The translations under genes and the position numbers were made by a program. Shown in pieces: positions 1 to 8,297 of a stretch of 64,000 nt of DNA; the stretch's first letter is position 1, and each line of letters starts with the position of its first letter. The notes under the pieces were generated by a model, which searched no databases, was not told where the DNA came from, and worked only from the letters and a program-made list of their open reading frames with translations. This DNA is from Paraburkholderia sp. CNPSo 3274 (GTDB lineage: Bacteria > Pseudomonadota > Gammaproteobacteria > Burkholderiales > Burkholderiaceae), in the NCBI RefSeq assembly GCF_024206475.1, contig NZ_JAMBPR010000004.1, positions 153,492 through 217,491 of the forward strand, given 5' to 3'.

Positions 1-118
1 AACCGTTGTCGCACAGAGGCAGTGGATAGCAAGCCGTATGGCGAAGTGAACGGACGCCGGCCACCAGCGGGCGCTGTGGCGACATTGGCACGAGATTTGA
101 CGCGGGACGCGAATCGTG

Positions 119-148
119 TTGACTTCGGACAGGTGGCGCGCCTAAAAT
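119..148 (+). promoter_or_regulatory. candidate sigma-70 promoter of the ABC transporter leader
   Basis: TTGACT at 119-124 and TAAAAT at 143-148 are separated by 18 bases and closely match the -35 and -10 consensus. This is the best promoter-like site upstream of the permease gene. If used, it gives a transcript start near 155 and a leader of about 930 bases. It is inferred from sequence only. Confidence 0.5.
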
Positions 149-553
149 TCGCCCGTCTTAACAAAAGGGGCTGACGCCTTGGACAGTAGCAGTTGTCGAT
201 CTTCGAATAGTTTCGCTGCCTGACCGGCAGGACGTCCGCGCTCCCTTTCTTTCAGCCGCCGTCTTGCCAGCCAGGCAGATGGTGCGCGTCCAGCAGTAAA
301 TCTTCGTGCACTCTTGAATAGCGTCGACCGACGCCGCAGCGCCTTGACCGTATCGAGCGCCGCGGATGGCCGACATCGCGCCGTAAGCCCGCCCTGATCG
401 ACGCGCGCTTGCGGCACGGTTCGTTCGTTGCGCCCTGAGCGCGACGCGCGGATCGACACATGCGCGCCTTGAGGCCCTTGAAGCCGCTTCGCGTTCGAGC
501 CGCCGGCTCGATGCAAGCCCCGGGGTCAGCCGCCGTGACGATAAGGAGTTCCG

Positions 554-640
554 ATGTCTGACAGTGACAGTTATCCGTTATGCCGCTTCCTTTTGCATTG
601 CACTGAGGAAAGCGGGCAGACGCGAGCCGCCACGCGCTGA
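554..640 (+). CDS. possible 28-residue leader peptide ORF
   Basis: ATG at 554 is preceded by a good ribosome binding site, AAGGAG at 543-548, five bases upstream. The predicted peptide begins MSDSDSYPLCRF and has two cysteines. It lies inside the long leader of the ABC transporter genes and could be a regulatory leader peptide or chance. An overlapping ORF (462-563) ends just inside it. No family was recognised. The strong ribosome binding site is the only positive evidence. Confidence 0.3.
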   Translation: MSDSDSYPLCRFLLHCTEESGQTRAATR

Positions 641-709
641 AGAAAGCGCTCTGCCGGGTCTGCTGGCTTTCCTCCCCAACGCGTCCCCCGCGACGCCAGG
701 AGAACCAGT

Positions 710-880
710 ATGAACTTCGGCCTTCTTTTGCCGCATCTGCCGCAACTGCAGCCAACGCAGCACACCCTCCATCCCGATGTGATCGGCGCGCGTGAGCGCG
801 CGAGCGCTCCGACGCCCTGCCGGGAATCGCGACTCGCCGCGCGCTGGCGAGACCTGCGAGCGCGCGTGTTTCGGGTCTGA
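710..880 (+). CDS. possible 56-residue small ORF in the ABC transporter leader
   Basis: ATG at 710 follows AGGAG at 699-703 with normal spacing. The product begins MNFGLLLPHLPQLQPTQHTL and its second half is arginine-rich, which is common for chance frames in GC-rich DNA. It shares the leader with the ORF at 554-640 and the one at 986-1087. No family was recognised. It may be a translated regulatory ORF. Confidence 0.3.
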   Translation: MNFGLLLPHLPQLQPTQHTLHPDVIGARERASAPTPCRESRLAARWRDLRARVFRV

Positions 881-985
881 ATCAGACAAGCTGTAACGGA
901 TCTCCGCGCGTACGCCCAGCCGACCCGGCCGGCCGTACGCGCCGCGCGAGGGATTCGCGCAATAACCAATCGCCGGTGCTTCGAC

Positions 986-1087
986 ATGAACCAGTTCAAC
1001 CACACATTGCGAACGACCCGCCGCGCAGCGCGCGCCTGCGCCGGCGTGCTCATGCCCACGCCTGTACTCGCTAACGGAGGCCGCTAA
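986..1087 (+). CDS. possible 33-residue ORF overlapping the permease start (TAATG)
   Basis: This short frame begins MNQFNHTLRTTRRAARACAG and ends with TAA at 1085-1087, whose last base is the first base of the permease ATG. Such a TAATG overlap would allow translational coupling of the leader ORF to the transporter gene. Its own ribosome binding site is weak, while the permease has a strong one (GGAGG) inside this ORF. Function is unknown. Confidence 0.3.
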   Translation: MNQFNHTLRTTRRAARACAGVLMPTPVLANGGR

Positions 1088-2835
1088 TGGAGTTCAGCTT
1101 CAACCTGAACCGCACGGCCAACGCCTCGGCGTGGCGCGTGCTGCCGAACCGCTGGGACTTCGTGGCGTTCCCGCTGATGATCGGCCTGATCGCGATGGCG
1201 GCCGTCGGCTTTCACGAAACGATGGCGCCCATCGCGACGTTGAAGGCGCAGCCCATCTCGCTCGATCCCGCGAACCTGCCCGAGTACGCCATGCGCACCA
1301 CGCTGCGCATGCTCGCGGCAATGGTGGCGTCGCTCACCTTCACGCTCGTGTACGGCACGCTCGCGGCGAAGAGCCGCCGCGCGGGCCAGGTCCTCGTGCC
1401 GATTCTCGACATCCTGCAGTCGGTGCCGGTGCTTGGGTACATCTCGTTCACGGTCACGTTCTTTCTCGCGCTCTTTCCTTCGCGCGTGCTCGGGGCTGAG
1501 CTCGCGGCGATCTTCGCGATCTTCACGAGCCAGGCCTGGAACATGACCTTCAGCTTCTACCAGTCGCTGCGCACGGTGCCGCGTGATCTGGACGAGGTCT
1601 CGCGAGGTTTCCACCTCACGGGCTGGCAGCGCTTCTGGAAGCTCGAAGTGCCGTTCTCGATGCCGGGCCTCATCTGGAACATGATGATGTCGATGTCGGG
1701 CGGCTGGTTCTTCGTGGTGGCCTCCGAAGCGATCACGGTGGGCAACAATACGATCACGCTGCCGGGTGTTGGCGCGTATCTGGCCCAGGCGATCGCGGAA
1801 AAGAACCTGCACGCCGTGGGCTGGGTGATTCTCGCGATGATCGTGGTGATTCTCGCCTACGACCAGTTCCTGTTCCGCCCGCTCGTAGCGTGGGCCGACA
1901 AGTTCCGCATGGAGAACACGAGTTCGGGCGACGCCCCGGAATCGTGGCTGCTCGACCTGATTCGCCGCACGCGCCTCATTCACCGTCTGCTCGTGCCGAT
2001 GGGCTTCCTGCTCGCCACGCTCGCGCGCATTCCGTTGCGCGTGCAACTGCCGAAGTCGCTGCCCGTCGTCACCACGATGAGCAAGCGCTCGCGCATTGGC
2101 GATATCGTCTGGGCCGCGTTCGTGATCGCGCTGACCGTGTTCGTGGTGTGGCACGTGGTGGCCTATGTGCGCACGGGCGTGACGCTCGATGAAGTCTGGC
2201 ACGTGTTCGTGCTCGGCCTCATCACGCTCTTTCGCGTGCTGCTCTTGATCGCCATCGCTTCGGTGATCTGGGTGCCGCTCGGCGTGCTGATCGGTCTGCG
2301 TCCGGCGCTCGCCGAGAAGGTCCAGCCGCTCGCGCAGTTCCTCGCCGCGTTCCCGGCGAACCTGCTGTTCCCTGTGTTCGTCATCGTGATCGTGCGCTTT
2401 CACCTGAATCCGGACATCTGGCTCTCGCCGCTCATCGTGCTCGGCACGCAGTGGTACATCCTCTTCAACGTGATCGCGGGCGCAAGCTCGTATCCGAACG
2501 ATTACAAGGAAGCGGCTACGAACTTCCGCATTCGCGGCTGGCAATGGTGGAAGAAGGCCATCCTGCCGGGCATTTTCCCGTACTACATCACGGGCGCGAT
2601 CACGGCTTCCGGTGGCGCATGGAACGCGAGCATCGTCTCCGAGTTCGTGCAGTGGGGCGACACGAAAGTCGTCGCGCACGGCCTCGGCGCGTACATCGCA
2701 CAAACGACCGCCGCCGGCGACTTCCCGAAGATCATTCTGGGCATCGCGATGATGTCCCTGTTCGTTACGTTGTTCAATCGCGTGCTCTGGCGTCCGCTGT
2801 ACGCGTACGCCGAGTCCCGGCTGCGCCTCGATTGA
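1087..2835 (+). CDS. double-domain ABC transporter permease, NitT/TauT type
   Basis: A 582-residue inner-membrane permease. It contains two tandem binding-protein-dependent transport modules, one in the first half and one in the second, each with several hydrophobic helices and an EAA-like cytoplasmic loop (around residues 165-200 and 470-505). Fusion of two TauC/SsuC-like permeases in one chain is known for a subfamily of nitrate/sulfonate/bicarbonate-type transporters. ATG at 1087 follows GGAGG. The ATPase gene starts 14 bases after its stop, so the two form an operon. No binding protein is encoded nearby, so the substrate cannot be assigned. Confidence 0.9.
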   Translation: MEFSFNLNRTANASAWRVLPNRWDFVAFPLMIGLIAMAAVGFHETMAPIATLKAQPISLDPANLPEYAMRTTLRMLAAMVASLTFTLVYGTLAAKSRRAGQVLVPILDILQSVPVLGYISFTVTFFLALFPSRVLGAELAAIFAIFTSQAWNMTFSFYQSLRTVPRDLDEVSRGFHLTGWQRFWKLEVPFSMPGLIWNMMMSMSGGWFFVVASEAITVGNNTITLPGVGAYLAQAIAEKNLHAVGWVILAMIVVILAYDQFLFRPLVAWADKFRMENTSSGDAPESWLLDLIRRTRLIHRLLVPMGFLLATLARIPLRVQLPKSLPVVTTMSKRSRIGDIVWAAFVIALTVFVVWHVVAYVRTGVTLDEVWHVFVLGLITLFRVLLLIAIASVIWVPLGVLIGLRPALAEKVQPLAQFLAAFPANLLFPVFVIVIVRFHLNPDIWLSPLIVLGTQWYILFNVIAGASSYPNDYKEAATNFRIRGWQWWKKAILPGIFPYYITGAITASGGAWNASIVSEFVQWGDTKVVAHGLGAYIAQTTAAGDFPKIILGIAMMSLFVTLFNRVLWRPLYAYAESRLRLD

Positions 2836-2849
2836 GATGGAGTGACATC

Positions 2850-4184
2850 ATGCTGAATCCGAAAATCGTCTCATCCGACCTGCTGCCGATGCGGCCCGCT
2901 CCCGGCCAGGAAGTGCTCGCCGTCAAGCATGTTTCGCGCGGCTTCGCGAAGAAAGAGGACGAGCGCCTCGTGCTCGACGACGTGAACCTCTCGCTGCACG
3001 AGGGCGAGATCGTCGGCTTGCTGGGCCGTTCCGGCTCGGGCAAGTCCACGCTGCTGCGCATCATCTCCGGGCTCATCGAGCCGACCGAAGGCGAGGTGAA
3101 CTGGCTCGGCAAGCCGCTCGAGGGGCCGGCCGAAGGCGTCTCGATGGTGTTCCAGACCTTCGCGCTGTTCCCGTGGCTCACCGTGCTGCAGAACGTGGAA
3201 GCGGGCCTCGAAGCGCAGGGCGTGGGCGCGCGCCAGCGCCGCGAGCGGGCGCTGGCGGCCATCGACCTGATCGGTCTGGACGGCTTCGAAAACGCGTATC
3301 CGCGTGAGCTTTCGGGCGGCATGCGCCAGCGCGTGGGCTTCGCGCGCGCGCTCGTGGTCGACCCGACGCTCCTGCTCATGGACGAGCCGTTCTCCGCGCT
3401 CGACGTGCTGACCGCAGAAACGCTGCGTACCGATTTGCTCGACCTGTGGACGCAAGGGCGTCTGCCGATCAAGTCCGTGCTGATCGTCACGCACAACATC
3501 GAGGAAGCGGTGTTCATGTGCGACCGCATTCTCGTCTTGTCGTCGAATCCGGGGCGCGTGTCGGCCGAGATCAAGGTGCCGTTCAAGCATCCGCGCAACC
3601 GGCTCGATCCGGCATTCCGCAAGCTCGTGGACGAAATCTACGCGAAGATGACGGCTCGCGAAGCCGCCGAGGCCACGCATCGCCGTCTCGAAGTGGGCAG
3701 CCGCCTGCCGGATGTGTCGACCAACATCATGGCGGGTCTGATCGAGACGCTGGCGGCCGCGCCATATCACGGCCGCGCCGACATGCCGGAAATTGCACGC
3801 TCGCTGCACCTGGAAGTGGACGACCTGTTCCCGATCGTGGAAATGCTCCAGCAGCTCGGCTTTGCCGACGTGCGCGAAGGCGATGTGCTGCTCACGCCGC
3901 CCGCGCGCGTGTTTGCGGAGATGGGCACACAGGCGCGCAAGCTCATGTTCGCCGATCACTTGCTGCGCAACGTGCCGCTCGCGGCGCGGATCAAGAAGGT
4001 GCTCAACGAGCGGCCGGGCCATCGCGCGCCGCGCGTGCGCTTCGAGCAGGAGCTGGAGGACGTGCTTTCCGATGTCGACGCCGAAGAAACGCTCGATACC
4101 GTGATCGAGTGGGCGCGTTATGGCGAGGTCTTTTCGTACAACGACCAGTCGGAAATCTTCAGTTTCGAGGACGTCGAGGCGTAA
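2850..4184 (+). CDS. ABC transporter ATP-binding protein with C-terminal AAA-associated domain
   Basis: A 444-residue ATPase that energises the permease encoded just upstream. The Walker A motif GRSGSGKST lies near residues 59-67. The Q-loop (VFQTFALFPWL), signature LSGGMRQRVGFARAL and Walker B LLLMDEP follow. The first ~260 residues are a normal NitT/TauT-type ATPase. The last ~170 residues form an additional helical domain of the AAA-associated C-terminal type, consistent with a regulatory role, but its ligand is unknown. The ATG at 2850 is chosen because longer frames overlap the permease gene. A strong terminator follows. Confidence 0.92.
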   Translation: MLNPKIVSSDLLPMRPAPGQEVLAVKHVSRGFAKKEDERLVLDDVNLSLHEGEIVGLLGRSGSGKSTLLRIISGLIEPTEGEVNWLGKPLEGPAEGVSMVFQTFALFPWLTVLQNVEAGLEAQGVGARQRRERALAAIDLIGLDGFENAYPRELSGGMRQRVGFARALVVDPTLLLMDEPFSALDVLTAETLRTDLLDLWTQGRLPIKSVLIVTHNIEEAVFMCDRILVLSSNPGRVSAEIKVPFKHPRNRLDPAFRKLVDEIYAKMTAREAAEATHRRLEVGSRLPDVSTNIMAGLIETLAAAPYHGRADMPEIARSLHLEVDDLFPIVEMLQQLGFADVREGDVLLTPPARVFAEMGTQARKLMFADHLLRNVPLAARIKKVLNERPGHRAPRVRFEQELEDVLSDVDAEETLDTVIEWARYGEVFSYNDQSEIFSFEDVEA

Positions 4185-4204
4185 GGCCTGCGTCCTTGCT
4201 AAAA

Positions 4205-4249
4205 CAAAAACGGGCGGCTAAGGTCTGAACCTCGCCGCCCGTTTTTTTT
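4205..4249. terminator. bidirectional Rho-independent terminator
   Basis: AACGGGCGGC (4209-4218) pairs perfectly with GCCGCCCGTT (4234-4243). A run of eight T follows on the plus strand and an A-rich stretch precedes it, so it can end both the ABC operon and the minus-strand FKBP gene. Confidence 0.9.
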
Positions 4250-4269
4250 GCCGGCAGAATCTGCTGGCC

Positions 4270-4668
4270 TTACTGCCCGATACCGATCAGCTCGATTTCG
4301 AACGTGAGGTCGCTGTTCGGCGGGATCGGGCCGACCGCGCGATCGCCATAAGCGGTCGCCGCCGGGCAGGTCAGCTTCGCCTTGCCGCCGACCTTCATCT
4401 TCTGCACCCCTTGCGTCCAGCACGGAATCACGCGATTGAGCGGGAAGGTCGCCGGGCCGCCGTGCTTGTCGGAGCTGTCGAATTCAGTGCCGTTCGCGAG
4501 CGTGCCGCGATAGTTCACGCGCACGACGTCGGTGGCGGCGGGTTGCGGACCGGTGCCTTGCTTGATGTGTTCGACGACCACGCCAGACGGCAACTTCTCG
4601 ATGGTGTTGGCGGCGAACGCGGTCGTTGCAACGGTGGCAGCGGCGACCAGGGCAATCAGTGATTTCAT
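4270..4668 (-). CDS. secreted FKBP-type peptidyl-prolyl cis-trans isomerase
   Basis: A 132-residue protein with a cleavable signal peptide (hydrophobic residues 4-18, cleavage after AFA). The mature part is one FKBP domain. Visible FKBP features are VRVNYRGTLANGTEFDSS, the VIPCWTQGVQKMKVGGKAKL block and a YGDRAVGPIPPNSDL loop. It should fold periplasmic proteins by proline isomerisation. It resembles the catalytic domain of FkpA but lacks the long N-terminal dimerisation region. ATG at 4668 is preceded by GAGGA; upstream in-frame codons are not needed. A 21-bp repeat copy lies about 85 bases upstream of its start. Confidence 0.9.
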   Translation of the reverse strand: MKSLIALVAAATVATTAFAANTIEKLPSGVVVEHIKQGTGPQPAATDVVRVNYRGTLANGTEFDSSDKHGGPATFPLNRVIPCWTQGVQKMKVGGKAKLTCPAATAYGDRAVGPIPPNSDLTFEIELIGIGQ

Positions 4669-4751
4669 GAGATGTCCTCGTTGAATGGCAAATCGATTAT
4701 ATCGGGAGCGTCGCCTGGGTCCTGGTTCATCGCCGAATATGACGGTGATGA

Positions 4752-4772
4752 AAAGGTGAGCTTCTTCGGGAC
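4752..4772 (+). repeat. 21-bp intergenic repeat, copy 1 (AAAGGTGAGNNTTTTCGGGAG family)
   Basis: The copy reads AAAGGTGAG, CT, then TCTTCGGGAC-like, with mismatches at two or three positions of the consensus. It lies upstream of the minus-strand FKBP gene. Five other copies are in the same orientation. Confidence 0.55.
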
Positions 4773-4876
4773 CCGCCGCGCCGCGCGTGCGGCGCACCGT
4801 GGCACCGATCGCAGACCCTTGATTAGACGGAGAACTTTACCGTGCCAGCGTTGCGCCGCGACGTTGCTTGCGGCGT

Positions 4877-4897
4877 ATCGGTGAGCGTTTTCGGGAG
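4877..4897 (+). repeat. 21-bp intergenic repeat, copy 2
   Basis: GGTGAGCGTTTTCGGGAG is a perfect match to the core of the motif and is identical to the core of copy 5 at 19259. It lies between the FKBP gene and the end of the MscS gene. Confidence 0.7.
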
Positions 4898-4965
4898 ATG
4901 GATCGAGTGAGGCGAAGGGTGAGGCCGGCGCGCGTGAGCCGCGCACCGGCCAGGGTGTCGACGCA

Positions 4966-7869
4966 TCAATTCGGCTTGCCGCTCGACGACCCGTTACCGT
5001 CGCCCGATGCACCGGCGCGGCCAGTGCGCGGCTTGCCGCCTGGCGAAGCAGCCGTCGAAGCGCCGCGTGCCTGCGCCCGCGCGCGATCGTTGTCGCTGGC
5101 GTCGTCGTCGTGATCGTCGCCATACGTATGCCCTTCGACATCGTCACCGCGCGCCATGCGCACGAGGAAGTTGCGCTGCGGATTCGCCAGCTCGATGCCG
5201 CGCTCCGTGAAGCGCAGCAACACGCGCTTGTTGAACTCGCGCTGCACGCCCCAGCGCGCCGAGTCCTTGCACTGCATCTGCCCGACGAGCGTCACGGTCG
5301 CGCCATCCACCTGATCGACGCCCCAGTACGCGAAGTCGCTGAGAATGCCGTTCTTGAACGCGTCTTCCTTGCGGATCTCGGCGCCGATTTCCTTGAGCGT
5401 GTCGATGGCGCGCTGCAGATCCGCGCCATGCGCGATCTGCACCTTCACCGCCGCGTTGCCGATGCCGCGATTCGTGTTGTTCACGGTCGTCACCGAGCTG
5501 AACGGCACGGTGTAGAGCGAGCCGTCGCCGCCGCGCAGGCGCACGGTGCGGATCGAGAGAAACTCGACCGTGCCCGAGACGCCCGCCACCGTCACCCAAT
5601 CGCCCACCTGCATGGCGTTTTCCGTCAACAGGAAGATGCCGGTGATGAAGTCCTGCACGAGCTTTTGCGAGCCAAAGCCGAGCGCCACACCGAAAATACT
5701 CGCGCCCGCAATGAGCGGCGCGGTGTTCACGCCGAGCTGCGAGAGCGCGGTGAGCCCGACCACGACGAGGATCGAAACGAGCAGCGTGGTGCGGAACATC
5801 GGCAAGAGCGTGCGCAGGCGCGCGGCGCGCACGAAGTCGCCGGCGTCGGTCCACGTGTTCAGGCGCCGCTCGGCCGCGCCGTTCGCGAACTCCCAAATCG
5901 CGACTGCGGCGACGATGGCGATCACGATAGTCAGGAGTGCAGATCCCAGCAAATGCCCGATAGGCGCGAGCGCGAGAATGCGTGCGGGACGCAGGCCCCA
6001 GACGTGCAGCAGCAGGTCAAGCGTCACGATCCCGATCGCCAGGACGACGATGCGCCGCAGCGCAGGGTAATAGCGATACGCACGGCGCTGGCCGAAGCTC
6101 ATCTTCTCCTGATCGTCGCGCAACCCGAACAGGCGGCTCAACGCGCCGAGCAGCACGATGGCGCTCACGCGCGCGGCGAGCAGGACGACGAGCGAGAGTC
6201 CGCCCGCGCGCAGCAGCGCTGCATAGCCGCCGCGCAGATCGAGCGCCCAGACGAACCAGAGCGCCAGGACCACGAAGAGCGCCACGCCAACCCAGATGTC
6301 GGCGAACCACTGCATGAACCAGGCATACGAGCCATGGCGTGCGGCGGCGGCGCGCATGGCTTCGGCCACGGGGCGGCGCAGTTGCAGGATCATCACCGCA
6401 AGCGCGAGGTGGCCGACCAGCGTGACGACCTTCACGAGCGCGAGATGCGCGTCCTCGGTCATGCCGAGCGGCACCGCGCCGCCAATCGCCCCGCCCACGC
6501 CGCCGATCACGACGATGCGCACGAGCCAGCGCTGTGCGTAAGCGGCCCAGTCGTCGGGCAGCGGCACGAGGCGCAGCGCGGCGGCATCGGGCGCGAACAG
6601 CAGCTTGCCGAACATCACGATCACGCGGCAGATCACATACGTATCGACGATCTGGCCCACGGCTTCGGCGGCCGCGGCGTCGTCGGGGCCGAAGAGGGAA
6701 AGCACGCCCGCGGCGCACAGGCCGAAGGCGACCACGGGCACGACTTCGAGCAGCATGACGAGCAACGCGCCCGGCAGACGCTGCAAAAGGCGCCAGTGAT
6801 GCACGCCGCGCAGCGCGTGGTAGGCCTCTTTCGCGCGGTCGGCGGCGGTTTTCGGCGTGGCGTCGGCGTTGTCCTCGGCTTGCGCCGCGACCACGGTGGC
6901 GCGCGCTGCCGCGTTGGCGCTCGCGTTCGCGTTGGGGCCGGCATTCGGGTCGCTGTCCTTATCGTCTTTGCCCTCGGCAGGCTCCATGCCGGCGGCTTCG
7001 CGCAGGGCGTCTTGCTGCGCGTCGGCTTTCGCATCGGCGGCTTTTGCCTGCGCGGCGAGCGCGACGCTCGTGCCCGTCGCTTCAGGCGTTTGTGGCTGCG
7101 GCATTGGCGTGCCGCCTTGCGGGGGTTCGGCGTCCTCGCGCTGTTTCGCGGCCTGGTGCGCGGCAATGGCGCGCTCAGGCGTAGCGACGACGCGGCGCAG
7201 CAGCGTGGCGAGCGCGAGCGCCGGCACGAGCGTGAGCAGGAGCACGCGCAGCAGCGCGAGCATCAGCGCGTGGCCTTGCGGCGTGTTCAGATGGTCCTGC
7301 CACCAGTTGCGCGTGGACCAGAGGCCGAGCAGCGTCGCGAACGTATGGTTCAGATGCTGACCGACCATGCGCGCGCCGTGCGCGGCGTGATCGGCTATCT
7401 GCACGACTAGACCGTTGGAGCGCAGCGCGCCCGCGAGCGGCGCCGAAGCGGGCGTGGCCGCCGACGCGCCGGAGCCCGCGGCGGGCGCACTGGCCGGCTC
7501 GCTCGCCGAGGCGGGCACGGCCAGTGCGCCGGCGGCGGCGATGGCGCGCAGCGTGTCTTCCATGTGGCCGCGCTGCACGGGGTCGTCGAGAACCCGCAGG
7601 GCGGCTTGCGCCTGAGTGGGCGTGAGCGCCACGGGTGCGGCGGGGTTGGCCGCGTTGGCGTCAGTGGCGGGCGCGGCAGGCTGGGCGGGATGCGCTGGGT
7701 TCGCGCCGGGCTTGAACGCTTCGGCGACGGTGGCCGGTGTCGCCGCCGTTGCACTCGACGCGCCGAACGCGACCGTCAGACCGGCAGAAACGGCGAGAAC
7801 GGCAACGAGAGCATGCAGGCGCGACGTGCGTGGGAACCGAAAGGCAGAAGTAAGGGACATCCTTGTCAT
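4966..7869 (-). CDS. large MscS-family mechanosensitive channel
   Basis: A 967-residue membrane protein. It begins with a signal-like hydrophobic segment, then an Ala/Pro-rich region and a long insert of low-complexity Ala/Asp/Glu (about residues 235-345), followed by many membrane helices. The conserved MscS core lies around residues 690-800, with the pore helix glycine/alanine pattern (GASIFGVALGFGSQKLVQDF) and the beta domain VGDWVTVAGVSGTVEFLSIR. Family members open under membrane tension and release solutes in osmotic downshock. The length places it with the large MscK/YbdG-like multi-helix variants. The start is either ATG 7869 or ATG 7860. The C-terminal tail is His/Asp- and Gly-rich. 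Confidence 0.88.
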   Translation of the reverse strand: MTRMSLTSAFRFPRTSRLHALVAVLAVSAGLTVAFGASSATAATPATVAEAFKPGANPAHPAQPAAPATDANAANPAAPVALTPTQAQAALRVLDDPVQRGHMEDTLRAIAAAGALAVPASASEPASAPAAGSGASAATPASAPLAGALRSNGLVVQIADHAAHGARMVGQHLNHTFATLLGLWSTRNWWQDHLNTPQGHALMLALLRVLLLTLVPALALATLLRRVVATPERAIAAHQAAKQREDAEPPQGGTPMPQPQTPEATGTSVALAAQAKAADAKADAQQDALREAAGMEPAEGKDDKDSDPNAGPNANASANAAARATVVAAQAEDNADATPKTAADRAKEAYHALRGVHHWRLLQRLPGALLVMLLEVVPVVAFGLCAAGVLSLFGPDDAAAAEAVGQIVDTYVICRVIVMFGKLLFAPDAAALRLVPLPDDWAAYAQRWLVRIVVIGGVGGAIGGAVPLGMTEDAHLALVKVVTLVGHLALAVMILQLRRPVAEAMRAAAARHGSYAWFMQWFADIWVGVALFVVLALWFVWALDLRGGYAALLRAGGLSLVVLLAARVSAIVLLGALSRLFGLRDDQEKMSFGQRRAYRYYPALRRIVVLAIGIVTLDLLLHVWGLRPARILALAPIGHLLGSALLTIVIAIVAAVAIWEFANGAAERRLNTWTDAGDFVRAARLRTLLPMFRTTLLVSILVVVGLTALSQLGVNTAPLIAGASIFGVALGFGSQKLVQDFITGIFLLTENAMQVGDWVTVAGVSGTVEFLSIRTVRLRGGDGSLYTVPFSSVTTVNNTNRGIGNAAVKVQIAHGADLQRAIDTLKEIGAEIRKEDAFKNGILSDFAYWGVDQVDGATVTLVGQMQCKDSARWGVQREFNKRVLLRFTERGIELANPQRNFLVRMARGDDVEGHTYGDDHDDDASDNDRARAQARGASTAASPGGKPRTGRAGASGDGNGSSSGKPN

Positions 7870-8297
7870 TGGCTTACGGGTCGCGACTGCGGCGACCCTT
7901 CAGTGGCGGCGGAGGAAAAAGACAGCGGGACGAAACGCGCGGCTGGAAGCGCGTGGGCGCGGCGCACAACCTGCCGCCGCCCGATTCGTCGGAACGTTCG
8001 ACGCGCTGCCGCAATTTTGGGGCCCACTTTGTGCGTGGGTGGGCGACATGGCGTTTGCGGAACCGCAAAAAACGGCGCGGCGCGCGAAACGTGAGTGCTG
8101 ACTGTGTTGCGAGTATGCCTCTTTTACCTTACGAACGCGGATGAGGCGCGCACGCCAGGCGCCGATAAAAGGGACGCTTCGATGCCGTACGCGGTCCGCC
8201 ACCTACGCGGGTTTTGATCAGTGGCGCGTGCGCCCGGGCGAATGCTACCGTTGCACGGTCCACTATCCAGGCCCGCAAGAGGCCGACGAGGAGAGCC
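7870..8297. other. 428-base intergenic region, nothing recognised
   Basis: This divergent gap between the MscS gene and the MFS gene contains short overlapping frames with no family resemblance and no clear terminator or repeat. It must hold both promoters; no convincing -35/-10 pair could be fixed. Confidence 0.5.

Larger units (their letters stand above)
1..1086 (+). other. long leader or intergenic region ahead of the ABC transporter, no large gene recognised
   Basis: No large coding region is recognised here. Frame 1 is open from base 1 to a TGA at 172-174, which could be the tail of an upstream gene or chance. After the candidate promoter at 119-148 the region holds several short ORFs, three of them listed separately. 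Long minus-strand frames here look like GC-driven shadows. No named riboswitch consensus was recognised. Confidence 0.5.

Noticed and set aside
1..174. Frame-1 open sequence as the end of an upstream protein
   Set aside because: 57 codons open is not significant in GC-rich DNA and no family was recognised; mentioned only as a possibility.
571..899. 8-base complementarity (ATCCGTTA/TAACGGAT) across the leader as a riboswitch stem
   Set aside because: An 8-base match over 320 bases is expected by chance, and no surrounding pairing or known riboswitch consensus was seen.
1084..2703. 539-codon minus-strand open frame opposite the permease gene
   Set aside because: It is His/Arg/Glu-rich without any family resemblance and mirrors a clear permease on the other strand; a GC-driven shadow.
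5110..7410. 766-codon plus-strand open frame opposite the MscS gene
   Set aside because: Composition (His/Arg/Ala/Asp) is that of an antisense shadow; the minus strand has the MscS signature.
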